Source of the DNA: PBB1 sp965229345
GTDB taxonomy: Bacteria; Pseudomonadota; Gammaproteobacteria; Burkholderiales; Burkholderiaceae_C
Length of the DNA stretch: 64,000 nt
Direction: 5' to 3'
Assembly: GCA_965229345.1 (NCBI GenBank)
Contig: OZ245872.1
Coordinates: 3,472,001-3,536,000, forward strand
Shown in pieces: positions 16,612 to 25,104 of the stretch; within the stretch, counting starts at the first letter, position 1; every line of letters starts with the position of its first letter. The translations under genes were made by a program, and so were the position numbers. The notes under the pieces are model-generated. The model did no database searches. It had not been told where the DNA came from and was given only the letters and a program-made list of their open reading frames with translations.

Positions 16612-17523
16612 TCAAGCGGAGACTGCTTCGAGCGTGAGGGTGCCAGCAATCATTTCTTCGGCAAACATCTCGGCGGTGCGTGCCGCAGCAGCGGTCATGA
16701 TGTCGAGGTTGCCGGCGTACTTCGGCAGGTAGTCGCCGAGGCCCTCGACCTCCATGAAGATGGAGACACGATTGCCATCGAAGACCGGACCGTTGACCAA
16801 TTTGTAGCCAGGTACATACCGCTGCACCTCTGCGATCATTTGATGAATCGAGGCGGTGATGCGCTCGCGATCAGGCGCCGTCTCGGTCAGGCAATGCACG
16901 GTGTCGCGCATGATCAACGGCGGCTCGGCCGGGTTGATGATGATGATGGCCTTGCCCTTCTTGGCGCCACCCACACGCTCGATGGCACCGGCGGTGGTGC
17001 GAGTGAATTCGTCGATGTTCTTGCGAGTACCCGGGCCGGCAGAACGGCTGGCCACCGTGGCGACGATCTCGCCGTAAGCCACCGGCTGCACACGCGACAC
17101 CGCAGCCACCATCGGGATCGTGGCCTGGCCACCGCAGGTGACCATGTTGACGTTCATCTCGCGGCGGCCGATGTGCTCTTTCAGGTTCACCGGCGGCACG
17201 CAGTACGGGCCGATGGCCGCAGGCGTCAGGTCGATCATCATCACGCCAAGCGCATTCAGCTTGCGCGAGTTCTCAGCGTGCACGTAGGCGCTGGTCGCAT
17301 CGAACGCGATCTGCACACCGTCGGCCTTGACGTGCGGTACCAGACCATCGACGCCGTCCGATGTGGTCTTGATGCCCATCTCGCGAGCGCGTTTCAGACC
17401 ATCGGAGTTCGGGTCGATGCCGACCATCCAGACGGGTTCCAACACCGGGCTGCGCTGCAGCTTGGCGAGTAGGTCGGTGCCGATGTTGCCGGGCCCGATC
17501 AGGGCACACTTGATCTTCTTCAT
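16612..17523 (-). CDS. dmpF: Acetaldehyde dehydrogenase (acylating)
   Basis: 303 residues from the ATG at 17523. An N-terminal Rossmann motif (ALIGPGNIGTDL) binds NAD, and the catalytic Cys130 lies in NMVTCGGQ. It oxidises the acetaldehyde made by DmpG to acetyl-CoA, with direct transfer inside the DmpFG complex. It follows the hydratase gene by 11 bases. Size and motifs are ordinary for the family. Confidence 0.95.
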   Translation of the reverse strand: MKKIKCALIGPGNIGTDLLAKLQRSPVLEPVWMVGIDPNSDGLKRAREMGIKTTSDGVDGLVPHVKADGVQIAFDATSAYVHAENSRKLNALGVMMIDLTPAAIGPYCVPPVNLKEHIGRREMNVNMVTCGGQATIPMVAAVSRVQPVAYGEIVATVASRSAGPGTRKNIDEFTRTTAGAIERVGGAKKGKAIIIINPAEPPLIMRDTVHCLTETAPDRERITASIHQMIAEVQRYVPGYKLVNGPVFDGNRVSIFMEVEGLGDYLPKYAGNLDIMTAAAARTAEMFAEEMIAGTLTLEAVSA

Positions 17524-17534
17524 GTCATGAGCTT

Positions 17535-18329
17535 TCAATGGAAGCGGACCGAGCAGCCGCCCAGCCCACCGATGGAAACGCGGAAGTTGTCGCCAGCCTG
17601 GGCAGTGAACATCGCGGCCAGCGCGCCGGACAGGATCACCTCGCCGGCCTTCAGTCCGATGCCGAGCCGTCCCAGCGTGTTGGCGAGCCAGGCCACCGCA
17701 TTGACAGGAGATCCGAGGGCCGCCGCACCTGCACCCGTGGCGACGATGTCTCCGTTCTTCTCGAGCACCATGCCGCAGGTGGTCAGGTCGATGCGTCGCG
17801 GATCCACTGCGCGATCGCCGAGCACGAAGACTCCGCAGGAGGCGTTGTCGGCGACGGTGTCCTGGATCTTGATCTTCCAGTTCTGAATGCGCGAATCGAC
17901 GATCTCGAAGCACGGCATCACGCATTCCGTCGCGGCCAGCACGTCGGCGTTGCTGATGCCGGGACCGGTCAGGTCCCTCTTCAGCAGGAAGGCAATCTCG
18001 CCCTCAGCTTTCGGCTGGATCAGCGTCTTGCTGTCGATGCTTTCGCCGTCACTGACGATCATGCCGCTCAGCAGGTGGCCGAAGTCGGGCTGGTAGACGC
18101 CCAGCATGTCCATGACAGCACGCGAGGTGACACCGATCTTCTTGCCGACGATGCGCTCGCCGGTGGCGGCGATGCGCCGTTCGATCATGGCCATCTGGAT
18201 GCGATAGGCATCCTCGATGGTGATGTCGGGGTCTTGCGCTGTGAGGGGGGAAATTGGCTCACGCTGCGCCAGCGCCTGGTAGAGCGCAGCGCCGTGGTAC
18301 TGGATGCGGTTGATGTCCATGAGAGGCAT
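17535..18329 (-). CDS. dmpE: 2-hydroxypenta-2,4-dienoate (2-keto-4-pentenoate) hydratase
   Basis: 264 residues of the hydratase/decarboxylase (FAH-like) family, with metal-binding acids in PKAEGEIAFL and FEIVDSRI. It adds water to 2-hydroxypentadienoate to give 4-hydroxy-2-oxovalerate, the DmpG substrate. The start could be the first ATG (18329) or a second one three codons on; the first is used. It comes 20 bases after the hydrolase gene. It is a paralogue of the decarboxylase at 14.8 kb. Confidence 0.92.
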   Translation of the reverse strand: MPLMDINRIQYHGAALYQALAQREPISPLTAQDPDITIEDAYRIQMAMIERRIAATGERIVGKKIGVTSRAVMDMLGVYQPDFGHLLSGMIVSDGESIDSKTLIQPKAEGEIAFLLKRDLTGPGISNADVLAATECVMPCFEIVDSRIQNWKIKIQDTVADNASCGVFVLGDRAVDPRRIDLTTCGMVLEKNGDIVATGAGAAALGSPVNAVAWLANTLGRLGIGLKAGEVILSGALAAMFTAQAGDNFRVSIGGLGGCSVRFH

Positions 18330-18349
18330 GTGGTCGAAAGTGAATCAGG

Positions 18350-19249
18350 TCAGGCAGCGCGTGTGGTGGCAGCACTCGCCTGCGCATCGGCCTCGGCCAG
18401 GAAGTTGCTGACCAACTGGACAAAGCGCTCGGTGTGCTCGATCTGCGTCCAGTGGCCACAGTGGCCAAAGACATGGAGCTGCGAATTCGGAATCCACTGC
18501 GCCAGCGTCAGGGAGGTGCTGATCGGAATCACGCGGTCCTCGCGACCGTGGATCACCAATGTCTGGTGCGGCAGCGCGCGAATATCGGCCTCGGGGCTGG
18601 TCAGTGCTTCGACAGATCGCTGGCGCGGCGCCGGGAACATCGCTGCGAACGACTCCTGGAAACCGGGGCGGATGCTGGCTTCGTAGCGCAGCTTGGCCAG
18701 TTCGTCATTCACGAGGCGGCGGTCGTGCGCAAACACGTCCATGATGCGGCGCATGTTCTCGAATGACGGCGTGTAACCCCAGACCGCGTCGAGACCTGCT
18801 GTGATCGGGAAGCTGACACCGACGCTGCCCATCAGCACCAGTCGGCGCACGCGTTCCGGGTGGCGACAGGCCAGCGCCAGTGACAGCGCACCACCGAACG
18901 AGTTGCCCACCAGGTCGGCCTGCGCGATGTCGAGTTGATCGAGCAGATCGACGGCCTGCTGCACCCAGGCGTCCATCGTGTAGACACCAGATTGGTCCGG
19001 AGGCTGCGGCCGCTCGGTGTAGCCGAAGCCCAGCATGTCAGGCGCGATCACGCGGCGCTGCTGCGCGATGCGCGGCAGCACCAATCGCCAGTTGGCCCAC
19101 GCGCTGACGCCTGGGCCCGAGCCGTGGACGAACAGTGTCGGGGGCTGCCCTGGTGACGACGTGCCCATGAGATGCACATTGCTAGCGAACCCACCGGTGC
19201 GGACGACGGTTCCGATTTCAGGATTGCTGGAAGTGACGGGAGTGTTCAT
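18350..19249 (-). CDS. dmpD: 2-hydroxymuconate-semialdehyde hydrolase
   Basis: 299 residues of the alpha/beta-hydrolase fold. Visible catalytic parts are the nucleophile elbow GNSFGGA (Ser), the acid in HGREDRVIP, and the His in FGHCGHW; the oxyanion motif HGSGPG is near residue 38. It hydrolyses the C-C bond of the meta-cleavage product. The start at 19249 is preferred over a longer in-frame reading to 19537 that runs into the upstream gene. It follows the dehydrogenase by 10 bases. Together with dmpC it gives the two branches after ring opening. Confidence 0.93.
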   Translation of the reverse strand: MNTPVTSSNPEIGTVVRTGGFASNVHLMGTSSPGQPPTLFVHGSGPGVSAWANWRLVLPRIAQQRRVIAPDMLGFGYTERPQPPDQSGVYTMDAWVQQAVDLLDQLDIAQADLVGNSFGGALSLALACRHPERVRRLVLMGSVGVSFPITAGLDAVWGYTPSFENMRRIMDVFAHDRRLVNDELAKLRYEASIRPGFQESFAAMFPAPRQRSVEALTSPEADIRALPHQTLVIHGREDRVIPISTSLTLAQWIPNSQLHVFGHCGHWTQIEHTERFVQLVSNFLAEADAQASAATTRAA

Positions 19250-19259
19250 GGCCAGGCCC

Positions 19260-20714
19260 TCAGAGCTTGATGCAGACGTTGCGCAGCTCGGTGTAGAACT
19301 CGAGCGAATGAACGCCGCCTTCGCGGCCGATGCCGGAGGCCTTGGCGCCGCCGAATGCGGTACGAAGATCGCGCAGGAACCAGCTGTTGATCCAGCAGAT
19401 ACCGACCTCGACCTGCTTTGCGACGCGATGTGCACGACCCAGGTTCTGCGTCCACACGGTGGTCGCGAGTCCGTAGTCGGTGGCGTTGGCGAGCGCGATG
19501 GCCTCGTCCTCGGTGTCGAACGGTGCGATGTGCACACACGGCCCGAAAATCTCCTCGCGGATGACCGCTGCCGATTCGGGCAGGCCGGTCCAGATGGTCG
19601 GCTGCACCCAATGCCCCTCGGCCAGAGCGCCCGTCATCGCGGGCACACCGCCGCCGGTGACAACGGTGGCGCCCTCTTCGACGGCCTTGCGGTAGTACCC
19701 CAGCACCTTGTCGCGGTGCTCGGCTGAGATCAACGGCCCGAGGCCGACACCAGGCTGGTCAGACGGGCCGACCTTCAGTGCCTCGGCCTTCGCTTTCAGC
19801 GCCGAGACGAATTGATTGAAGATCCCGCGCTGCACGTAGACACGCTCGGTGCCCAGGCAGACCTGTCCGCAGTTCTCGAAGGCCGATCGAGTGATGCCGG
19901 CGACCGCCTGCTCGAAGTCTGCGTCGTCAAACACGATGCCGGCGTTCTTGCCGCCGAGTTCGAAAGACACCTTGCGCACGCCCTGGGCGGCGGCAGCCAT
20001 GATCGCCTCGCCGGTGCGGGTCTCGCCGGTGAAGGTGATCGCATCGACATCGGGGTGGCGGGTCAGAAATTCACCGGCCGACGCGGGTCCGAAACCGTGC
20101 ACCACGTTGTAGACGCCAGGTGGTACGCCAACGGTGTTCATCACCTCGCCCAGCAGTGTTGCAGTGGCTGGGGTCTCTTCCGACGGCTTGACGACGACGG
20201 TGTTGCCACAGGCCAGCGCCGGGCCGACCTTCCAGGTCATCAGCAGCAGCGGGAGGTTCCACGGGCAGACCACCGCGATGACGCCCAGCGGCGTGCGAAG
20301 ACCGTAGTTGATCGCGGTGCCGCCATCGGGCGTCGCCATCTCGAAGCTTTCGGTCGGCACGTTCTTGATGATGTCGGCGAACACCTTGAAGTTGGCGGCA
20401 CCACGCGGGATGTCGATGTGCGAAGCCAGCGACAGCGGTTTGCCGGTGTCTGCGATCTCCGCTTGCAGAAAGTCGTCGAAGCGGCGGCTGATTTCATCGG
20501 CAACTGCGTAGAGCATCTCGACACGCTTGACCACCGTCATGCGGCCCCAGTCGCCCTTCAGCGCAGCGCGGGCCGACGCGATGGCCACGTTGACCTCATT
20601 GATACCGGCCTCATGCACGAGACCCAGGACGCGGTTGTCGACCGGCGCACGGTTGGGAAAGGTCTTGCCGGTGGCGACGAATTCACCGTGGATGAAATTC
20701 AGAAACTGCTTCAT
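19260..20714 (-). CDS. dmpC: 2-hydroxymuconic semialdehyde dehydrogenase
   Basis: 484 residues of the NAD-dependent aldehyde dehydrogenase family. The catalytic Cys lies in ENCGQVCLGTERV and the general-base Glu in VSFELGGKNAG; VCPWNLPLL is the NAD-binding entry. It oxidises 2-hydroxymuconic semialdehyde to 2-hydroxymuconate, starting the oxalocrotonate branch (tautomerase, DmpH). It is separated from the GlcG-like gene by 33 bases. Confidence 0.94.
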   Translation of the reverse strand: MKQFLNFIHGEFVATGKTFPNRAPVDNRVLGLVHEAGINEVNVAIASARAALKGDWGRMTVVKRVEMLYAVADEISRRFDDFLQAEIADTGKPLSLASHIDIPRGAANFKVFADIIKNVPTESFEMATPDGGTAINYGLRTPLGVIAVVCPWNLPLLLMTWKVGPALACGNTVVVKPSEETPATATLLGEVMNTVGVPPGVYNVVHGFGPASAGEFLTRHPDVDAITFTGETRTGEAIMAAAAQGVRKVSFELGGKNAGIVFDDADFEQAVAGITRSAFENCGQVCLGTERVYVQRGIFNQFVSALKAKAEALKVGPSDQPGVGLGPLISAEHRDKVLGYYRKAVEEGATVVTGGGVPAMTGALAEGHWVQPTIWTGLPESAAVIREEIFGPCVHIAPFDTEDEAIALANATDYGLATTVWTQNLGRAHRVAKQVEVGICWINSWFLRDLRTAFGGAKASGIGREGGVHSLEFYTELRNVCIKL

Positions 20715-20747
20715 GGAAATCGCTTCAAACTGGTTACGGTTGCCGAA

Positions 20748-21185
20748 TCACTGAGGCCGGTCACTCAATCCGATGGCGGCCAGTCCGGCGCGCGCGCACG
20801 CCGCGTCCTGTTCGGCCGACGCGCCCGACACGCCGATCGCGCCAACGCAGTCCGGGCCGGCGTAGATCGGCACACCGCCGCCGAGCACCACCAACCGAGG
20901 CCGTTGCGGAATGGCGGCAAGCAGCGCTACGTCGTTCTCCAGCAGTGCTGGCCAGCACTCGGTCGCGAAACCGAAGCCGGCCGCGGTGTAGGCCTTGTCG
21001 ATCGCGATATCGATCGAATGCAAGAACGAGCCTGGCATCCGCAGAAATGCCATCAGCAGTCCGCTGCCGTCTGTGGCGGCCACGTTGACGCGTACGCCGA
21101 GAACACGTGCATGCGCGACCGCTGCTGCGACGGCCGTGTGCGCTGCCTCCTCGGTCAGCGTGTGCTGGAGCGCGGTCGCTGCCAT
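20748..21185 (-). CDS. GlcG/HbpS-like (DUF336) protein
   Basis: 145 residues, full length for the family, with the characteristic GGGVPIYAGPDCVGAIGVSG and the alanine-rich helices. Family members include a haem-binding sensor (HbpS) and the accessory glycolate gene glcG. Here it is embedded between the catechol 2,3-dioxygenase gene (one base gap) and dmpC, so it is co-transcribed with the pathway. A role in cofactor or dioxygenase upkeep is possible but not shown. It has no counterpart in the textbook dmp operon. Confidence 0.85.
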   Translation of the reverse strand: MAATALQHTLTEEAAHTAVAAAVAHARVLGVRVNVAATDGSGLLMAFLRMPGSFLHSIDIAIDKAYTAAGFGFATECWPALLENDVALLAAIPQRPRLVVLGGGVPIYAGPDCVGAIGVSGASAEQDAACARAGLAAIGLSDRPQ

Positions 21186-21186
21186 G

Positions 21187-22119
21187 TCAGGTCACGACGT
21201 TCAGGAAGGCGTCGTTGAGCTTGCGGTCGTGATAGAAGATCGCGCGGCCCAGTTCGTCGTCGGTCCAGGTCAGGGTCGGCCGGTCCGGGTAGTGCACGTA
21301 GCCGCCAGAGAACACCTCGTTGCGGTTGCCGCTCGGGTCGAAGAAATAGATCGTCTCGCCGCGCGTGATGCCGTGCCGCGTCGGCCCGATGTCGATCGAC
21401 ACACGCTTGCGCGTGATGATGTCGGCCGCCTTCAGCACCTCACCCCAGTTGTCGAGCAGGAACGACGCGTGGTGGAACTTGTTCTTCTGTGGATGGCGGA
21501 TGAAGGCGACGTCGTGCGGCTTGTTGGAGCAGGTCAGGAAAGCTGCAATGAGCAGTTGATCGGGCCCGGCAACGACCTTTTCGGCCAGGCTGAAACCCAG
21601 CACCTCGGTGAACAGCTTGACGGTGCCATCAAGGTCATCGCCGTAAAGCAGGCAGTGATCGAATCTCGTGGGCGACATGCCCTTCAGCCCGTCGGGATAG
21701 ACCTCTGGATTCACCAGCGGCATGCCGTTGCCGACCTTGTCCTTCTCGGCATACAGCTCAATCGAATGACCTGTAGGCACGGTGAAGCGAAAGCGCTGAC
21801 CGGTTGCCAGCATTTCGCCGGCTTCGAGCCATTGAAGTTGCGTGCACAAGCCGCTCGCCTTAATGTCGTCGGCCAGCTTCTTCAACGTGGCGGGCGAATC
21901 GACACGAAAGCCCATGAAGTCCATCCCGGCTTCATCGGCCTCGCGCAGGACGACGCTATGGTGGTCATGCTCGTCCCAGGCCTTCAGATAAACGCGACCC
22001 TCGACGTCGCGCGCCGTTTCCCACAGGCCGATCACCTCGGCGTAATGCTTGACCGCAGCCGCCATGTCGAGCACGCGCAGTTGCACATGTCCGGGCCTCA
22101 ACACACCTTTCATCGCCAT
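21187..22119 (-). CDS. dmpB: Catechol 2,3-dioxygenase (class I extradiol)
   Basis: 310 residues of the two-domain vicinal-oxygen-chelate family I.2.A, close in layout to XylE and DmpB. Iron ligands by alignment in memory are His155 (FDHCLLYG), His216 (FHHASF) and Glu267 (NRNEVF). The enzyme opens the catechol ring between C2 and C3 to give the yellow 2-hydroxymuconic semialdehyde. The start may be this ATG or the next one two codons on. The upstream ferredoxin gene dmpQ is 29 bases away and is its usual reactivation partner. Confidence 0.96.
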   Translation of the reverse strand: MAMKGVLRPGHVQLRVLDMAAAVKHYAEVIGLWETARDVEGRVYLKAWDEHDHHSVVLREADEAGMDFMGFRVDSPATLKKLADDIKASGLCTQLQWLEAGEMLATGQRFRFTVPTGHSIELYAEKDKVGNGMPLVNPEVYPDGLKGMSPTRFDHCLLYGDDLDGTVKLFTEVLGFSLAEKVVAGPDQLLIAAFLTCSNKPHDVAFIRHPQKNKFHHASFLLDNWGEVLKAADIITRKRVSIDIGPTRHGITRGETIYFFDPSGNRNEVFSGGYVHYPDRPTLTWTDDELGRAIFYHDRKLNDAFLNVVT

Positions 22120-22148
22120 GTCCAGTCTCCTGTTTGTTTCTTGTGTTG

Positions 22149-22508
22149 TCAGAACGTCGGAGGCTGCGCGCTGCGCGCAGCTTCCAGAAATGAAGCCGTG
22201 GATCCGCGCTCAACGCAACGCGCCATCGCGTCGATCGCCCGGAGTTGCACATCGCTTGTCGGGTAGGCGCGGCACGCCAGCACCACGCCAGCCGCTTCGT
22301 CATTCACGCTGACGTGAGAGCGGCTCATCTTCTCGGTGCGCACGGCGCCAGCTTCGATGCGTACCTTGCAAACCCCACAACCGCCACCTCGACAACCCAC
22401 CGGGATACCCCGCCGAGCCAGCGCTTCCATGCCTTCGAGAAGGGTTCGCGTGTCAGTGCAGGCATAGGTTTCACCGGTGTTGTGGATGCGTATCTCGTAG
22501 ATCGGCAT
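22149..22508 (-). CDS. dmpQ: Chloroplast-type [2Fe-2S] ferredoxin
   Basis: 119 residues from the ATG at 22508. The plant-type cluster is visible as Cys39-X4-Cys44-X2-Cys47 (CRGGGCGVC) and Cys79. The family (XylT/DmpQ) re-reduces the iron of inactivated catechol 2,3-dioxygenase. It is the first gene of the lower meta-cleavage unit, next to its divergent LysR regulator. A longer frame to 22529 adds seven residues and lacks support. Confidence 0.93.
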   Translation of the reverse strand: MPIYEIRIHNTGETYACTDTRTLLEGMEALARRGIPVGCRGGGCGVCKVRIEAGAVRTEKMSRSHVSVNDEAAGVVLACRAYPTSDVQLRAIDAMARCVERGSTASFLEAARSAQPPTF

Positions 22509-22585
22509 GGTTGCCCTCATCCCAGCCACAAGGCGAAGTTACGCAAGCGATCCCATACTGTCCAATACCGATTTCCGCCCGCTCG

Positions 22586-22600
22586 ATACCGTTCAGGTAT
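22586..22600. promoter_or_regulatory. LysR-type operator candidate (T-N11-A palindrome)
   Basis: ATACC and GGTAT are perfect inverted arms around a five-base centre, in the 128-base space between dmpQ and the divergent LysR gene. Two more ATAC half-sites lie at 22555 and 22565, ten and twenty-one bases apart, an arrangement like activator binding sites of this family. Binding is inferred. Confidence 0.6.
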
Positions 22601-22636
22601 TGACTCGATGCGGCAGTTGCGGCCACCATTGCAGCC

Positions 22637-23533
22637 ATGGACTTGCGACAGATGCGCTACTTCCAGGTGCTGGCCGAAGAGCTGAATTTCGGCCGTGCGG
22701 CGGCCCGGCTGCACATGGCACAACCCCCACTGACGCGGCAAATCCAGGCGCTCGAAAACGATCTGGGGGCGGCGCTGTTCGAACGAACGCCGCGCGGTGT
22801 GTTGCTGACCATCGCCGGCCAGACGCTGTACGACGAGGTCCCCAACATCCTCAGCCTGGTGGCGCGTGCGCGCAGCCGCACCGAGCAGGCCGGGCAAGGC
22901 CGACTGGGCCGCATCGACGTCGGCATCTTCGGCGCCAGCATCCTCAATGTGATCCCTCGCGTGCTGTCGCGCTTTCGCGCCGAGCACCCGGAGGTTGAGC
23001 TGTTCCTGCACACGATGACGAAGGCCGAGCAGATCGAGGCGCTGCGCGAGCGCCGCATCACCGTCGGCTTCAACCGCCTGGTACCGAAGGAGCCGGACAT
23101 CGCGTTCAGCATCGTGCTGCGTGAGCGTTACCTGGTCGCCCTGCCGGCGTCGCACCCGCTGTGTGCCAACGAAGAGATCACCCTGAGAGATATGGCCGGC
23201 GAGCCGCTGATCCTGTATCCCAACCTGCCGATGCCGGGCCTGGCGCAACAGGTGCTGGCGGCCTTTGCGCGCAAAGGACTGGCAGTGCGCGTGGTGCAGC
23301 AGGTTGAGGACGTGCTGACCAGCATCGCTCTGGTGTCCAGCGGCTTCGGCCTGTGCATCACCACGGCGTCGGCCGCCAGCCTGCAGCTGCCGCATGTTGA
23401 GTACCGCCCGCTGAAGTCGCGCACCCTGCATGACATCGACCTGAGCTGCCTTTACCGCCGCGACGACAAGTCGCCGATCCTGCGTCAGTTTCTCGCCGTG
23501 GTGAGCCGCTTCGACGAGGCGCCGCCGGGCTGA
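22637..23533 (+). CDS. LysR-family regulator (CatR/BenM-like) of the lower pathway
   Basis: 298 residues with an N-terminal winged helix-turn-helix (MRYFQVLAEELNFGRAAARL, then MAQPPLTRQIQALE) typical of the benzoate/catechol LysR group. The effector domain follows. It is transcribed opposite to its neighbours, splitting dmpP from dmpQ; it is convergent with dmpP (gap 38 bases) and divergent from dmpQ (128 bases). Likely activates dmpQBCDEFGH in response to an aromatic or cis,cis-type intermediate. The effector is inferred only. Confidence 0.9.
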   Translation: MDLRQMRYFQVLAEELNFGRAAARLHMAQPPLTRQIQALENDLGAALFERTPRGVLLTIAGQTLYDEVPNILSLVARARSRTEQAGQGRLGRIDVGIFGASILNVIPRVLSRFRAEHPEVELFLHTMTKAEQIEALRERRITVGFNRLVPKEPDIAFSIVLRERYLVALPASHPLCANEEITLRDMAGEPLILYPNLPMPGLAQQVLAAFARKGLAVRVVQQVEDVLTSIALVSSGFGLCITTASAASLQLPHVEYRPLKSRTLHDIDLSCLYRRDDKSPILRQFLAVVSRFDEAPPG

Positions 23534-23571
23534 TCTCAACCCGGGTGCAGTGGGGCAGCGAAGCACTCGCA

Positions 23572-24642
23572 TCACAGGTGCTTGAACAGCGGGCTGCGGG
23601 GTGCAGCCGATGACGCGTCGGCGGCGGTGAAGAACTTCTCGGTATAGATGTCGCGCTCGAACAGGCGGCCCTGCATCAGCGTGGCGATGCAGGCTTCGGT
23701 CATCGGCGGTGGGCCGCACAGATAGGCTTTGTGCCCACGGAAGTCGTTCGCGAAATGCGCCTTCAAGGCCTCGTGCGCAAAACCCTGTGCACCCCTCCAA
23801 ACGTTGCCTTCCGGCAGGTCCGACAGGGCTGGCACATAGACGAAATTCGGGTGACGCTCGGCGAGCTGTTCAAACACTTCCCGGAAGTACAGCTCGCCCT
23901 CGTTGCGTGCGCCCTGCACCAAGGTGATCGGCAGGGTACAACCCTCGGCCAGCAAATTGAGGATCATCGATTTCGGGCTCGACAGGCCCGAACCACCGGC
24001 CACGAAGATCATCGGCAGTGCGGCCGATTTGCGCACATAGAAGCGCCCGCTTGGAGCGGTGAACTTCAACCGCTGCCCTACCTGCAGCTCATCATGCAAC
24101 CACGTGGTTGCACGGCCGTCTGGCACGCGCCGTATGTGCAGTTCGATCAGGCCGTCAGCTGCATGCTGCTGTGGCGAGTTGGCGATCGAGAACGCCCGCT
24201 CGCCTTCGACACCAGGCACCTTCAGCATCGCGTACTGACCAGCCTGGAACGGCACCGGACGATCGCTGCGCAGCCACAGGCCACGGATGGTCGGCGTCAG
24301 CATGCGAGCCTCGACCAATTCGGCATCGAAGTCGTCGAGCGGCAGGAACTGCGCGTCAGGGTCTTCGTCGATGTCGGCCTCGATCACCACGTCGCCCAGC
24401 GCGGTGGCGCAGCACGCGAGGATCTTGCCCTCATCGCGCTCGAAGTCCATCAACGCGAAGCTGGATGAAGCACCGTGGTCGCATTCGCCTTCGAGCACCT
24501 GGACCTTGCAAGTGCCACACACGCCGTGCCCGCAGGCGTGAGGCAGCCAAACACCAGCACGCAAACAGGCGTCCAGAACCGTCTGGCCGTCGCGCACCGG
24601 CACGCTGTGGCCCAGCGGCTCGATCGTGATCTGGAAGCTCAT
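23572..24642 (-). CDS. dmpP: Phenol hydroxylase reductase component (P5)
   Basis: 356 residues, near the DmpP length. An N-terminal plant-type [2Fe-2S] domain binds through Cys37, Cys42, Cys45 and Cys77, followed by FAD-binding (RAFSIANSP) and NAD-binding (IFVAGGSGLSSPKSM) parts of the ferredoxin-NADP reductase fold. It passes electrons from NADH to the DmpLNO oxygenase. It is the last of the hydroxylase genes, 19 bases after dmpO. Confidence 0.96.
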   Translation of the reverse strand: MSFQITIEPLGHSVPVRDGQTVLDACLRAGVWLPHACGHGVCGTCKVQVLEGECDHGASSSFALMDFERDEGKILACCATALGDVVIEADIDEDPDAQFLPLDDFDAELVEARMLTPTIRGLWLRSDRPVPFQAGQYAMLKVPGVEGERAFSIANSPQQHAADGLIELHIRRVPDGRATTWLHDELQVGQRLKFTAPSGRFYVRKSAALPMIFVAGGSGLSSPKSMILNLLAEGCTLPITLVQGARNEGELYFREVFEQLAERHPNFVYVPALSDLPEGNVWRGAQGFAHEALKAHFANDFRGHKAYLCGPPPMTEACIATLMQGRLFERDIYTEKFFTAADASSAAPRSPLFKHL

Positions 24643-24661
24643 CGCGGCGCCCTCCAGCGGC

Positions 24662-25024
24662 TCAACTGCACGAGCCTTGCAGGCCGTTCAGGCCGGGGGT
24701 ACGAAAGCGGATCACCGACTTGTGCACCAGCCCGTTGTCGGCCAGTGACTTCGACAGATCGGGCTTGAATGGACTGCCCGAATCAAGCCACTGCACGGTC
24801 GACCAATCGATCTTCGCGAAGTCGGGATGGCTACCGTAAGCGTCGGGTAGCACCGCATCGATCAGCGTGCCGAACGGCATCTCGGGTGGTAGCGGCAGGC
24901 ACAGCGGAGCGCAGAACAGCAGGTGGTGGTCCCAGCAGATGTAGAGCAGGCGCTTGCCATGGAAGCGGTCTTCGGTGTCGGCGACGGTGCCGCCGTAGCC
25001 GGGTTTCAGTGCAACGATGGGCAT
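24662..25024 (-). CDS. dmpO: Phenol hydroxylase subunit P4
   Basis: 120 residues matching DmpO, the small subunit of the oxygenase (P1-P3-P4). The start follows a GGTGT-type context; the N-terminal MPIVALKPGYGGTV is the family opening and HDLLFCAPLCLP-like core (here DHHLLFCAPLC) is conserved. The gene lies between dmpN (80-base gap) and dmpP. The gap is larger than others in the operon but shows no separate promoter that I can support. Confidence 0.93.
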   Translation of the reverse strand: MPIVALKPGYGGTVADTEDRFHGKRLLYICWDHHLLFCAPLCLPLPPEMPFGTLIDAVLPDAYGSHPDFAKIDWSTVQWLDSGSPFKPDLSKSLADNGLVHKSVIRFRTPGLNGLQGSCS

Positions 25025-25104
25025 GGTGGGTGTCCTCGGGACGAGCGTCTCCTCCGGGCGCGCCGAAGCGCACTCGGGGGATGCGGAGTGAAGGGGTCAG
25101 AAGC

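Noticed and set aside
19812..22266. Plus-strand frames opposite dmpC, the GlcG-like gene and dmpB
   Set aside because: Shadow frames with no family signature.
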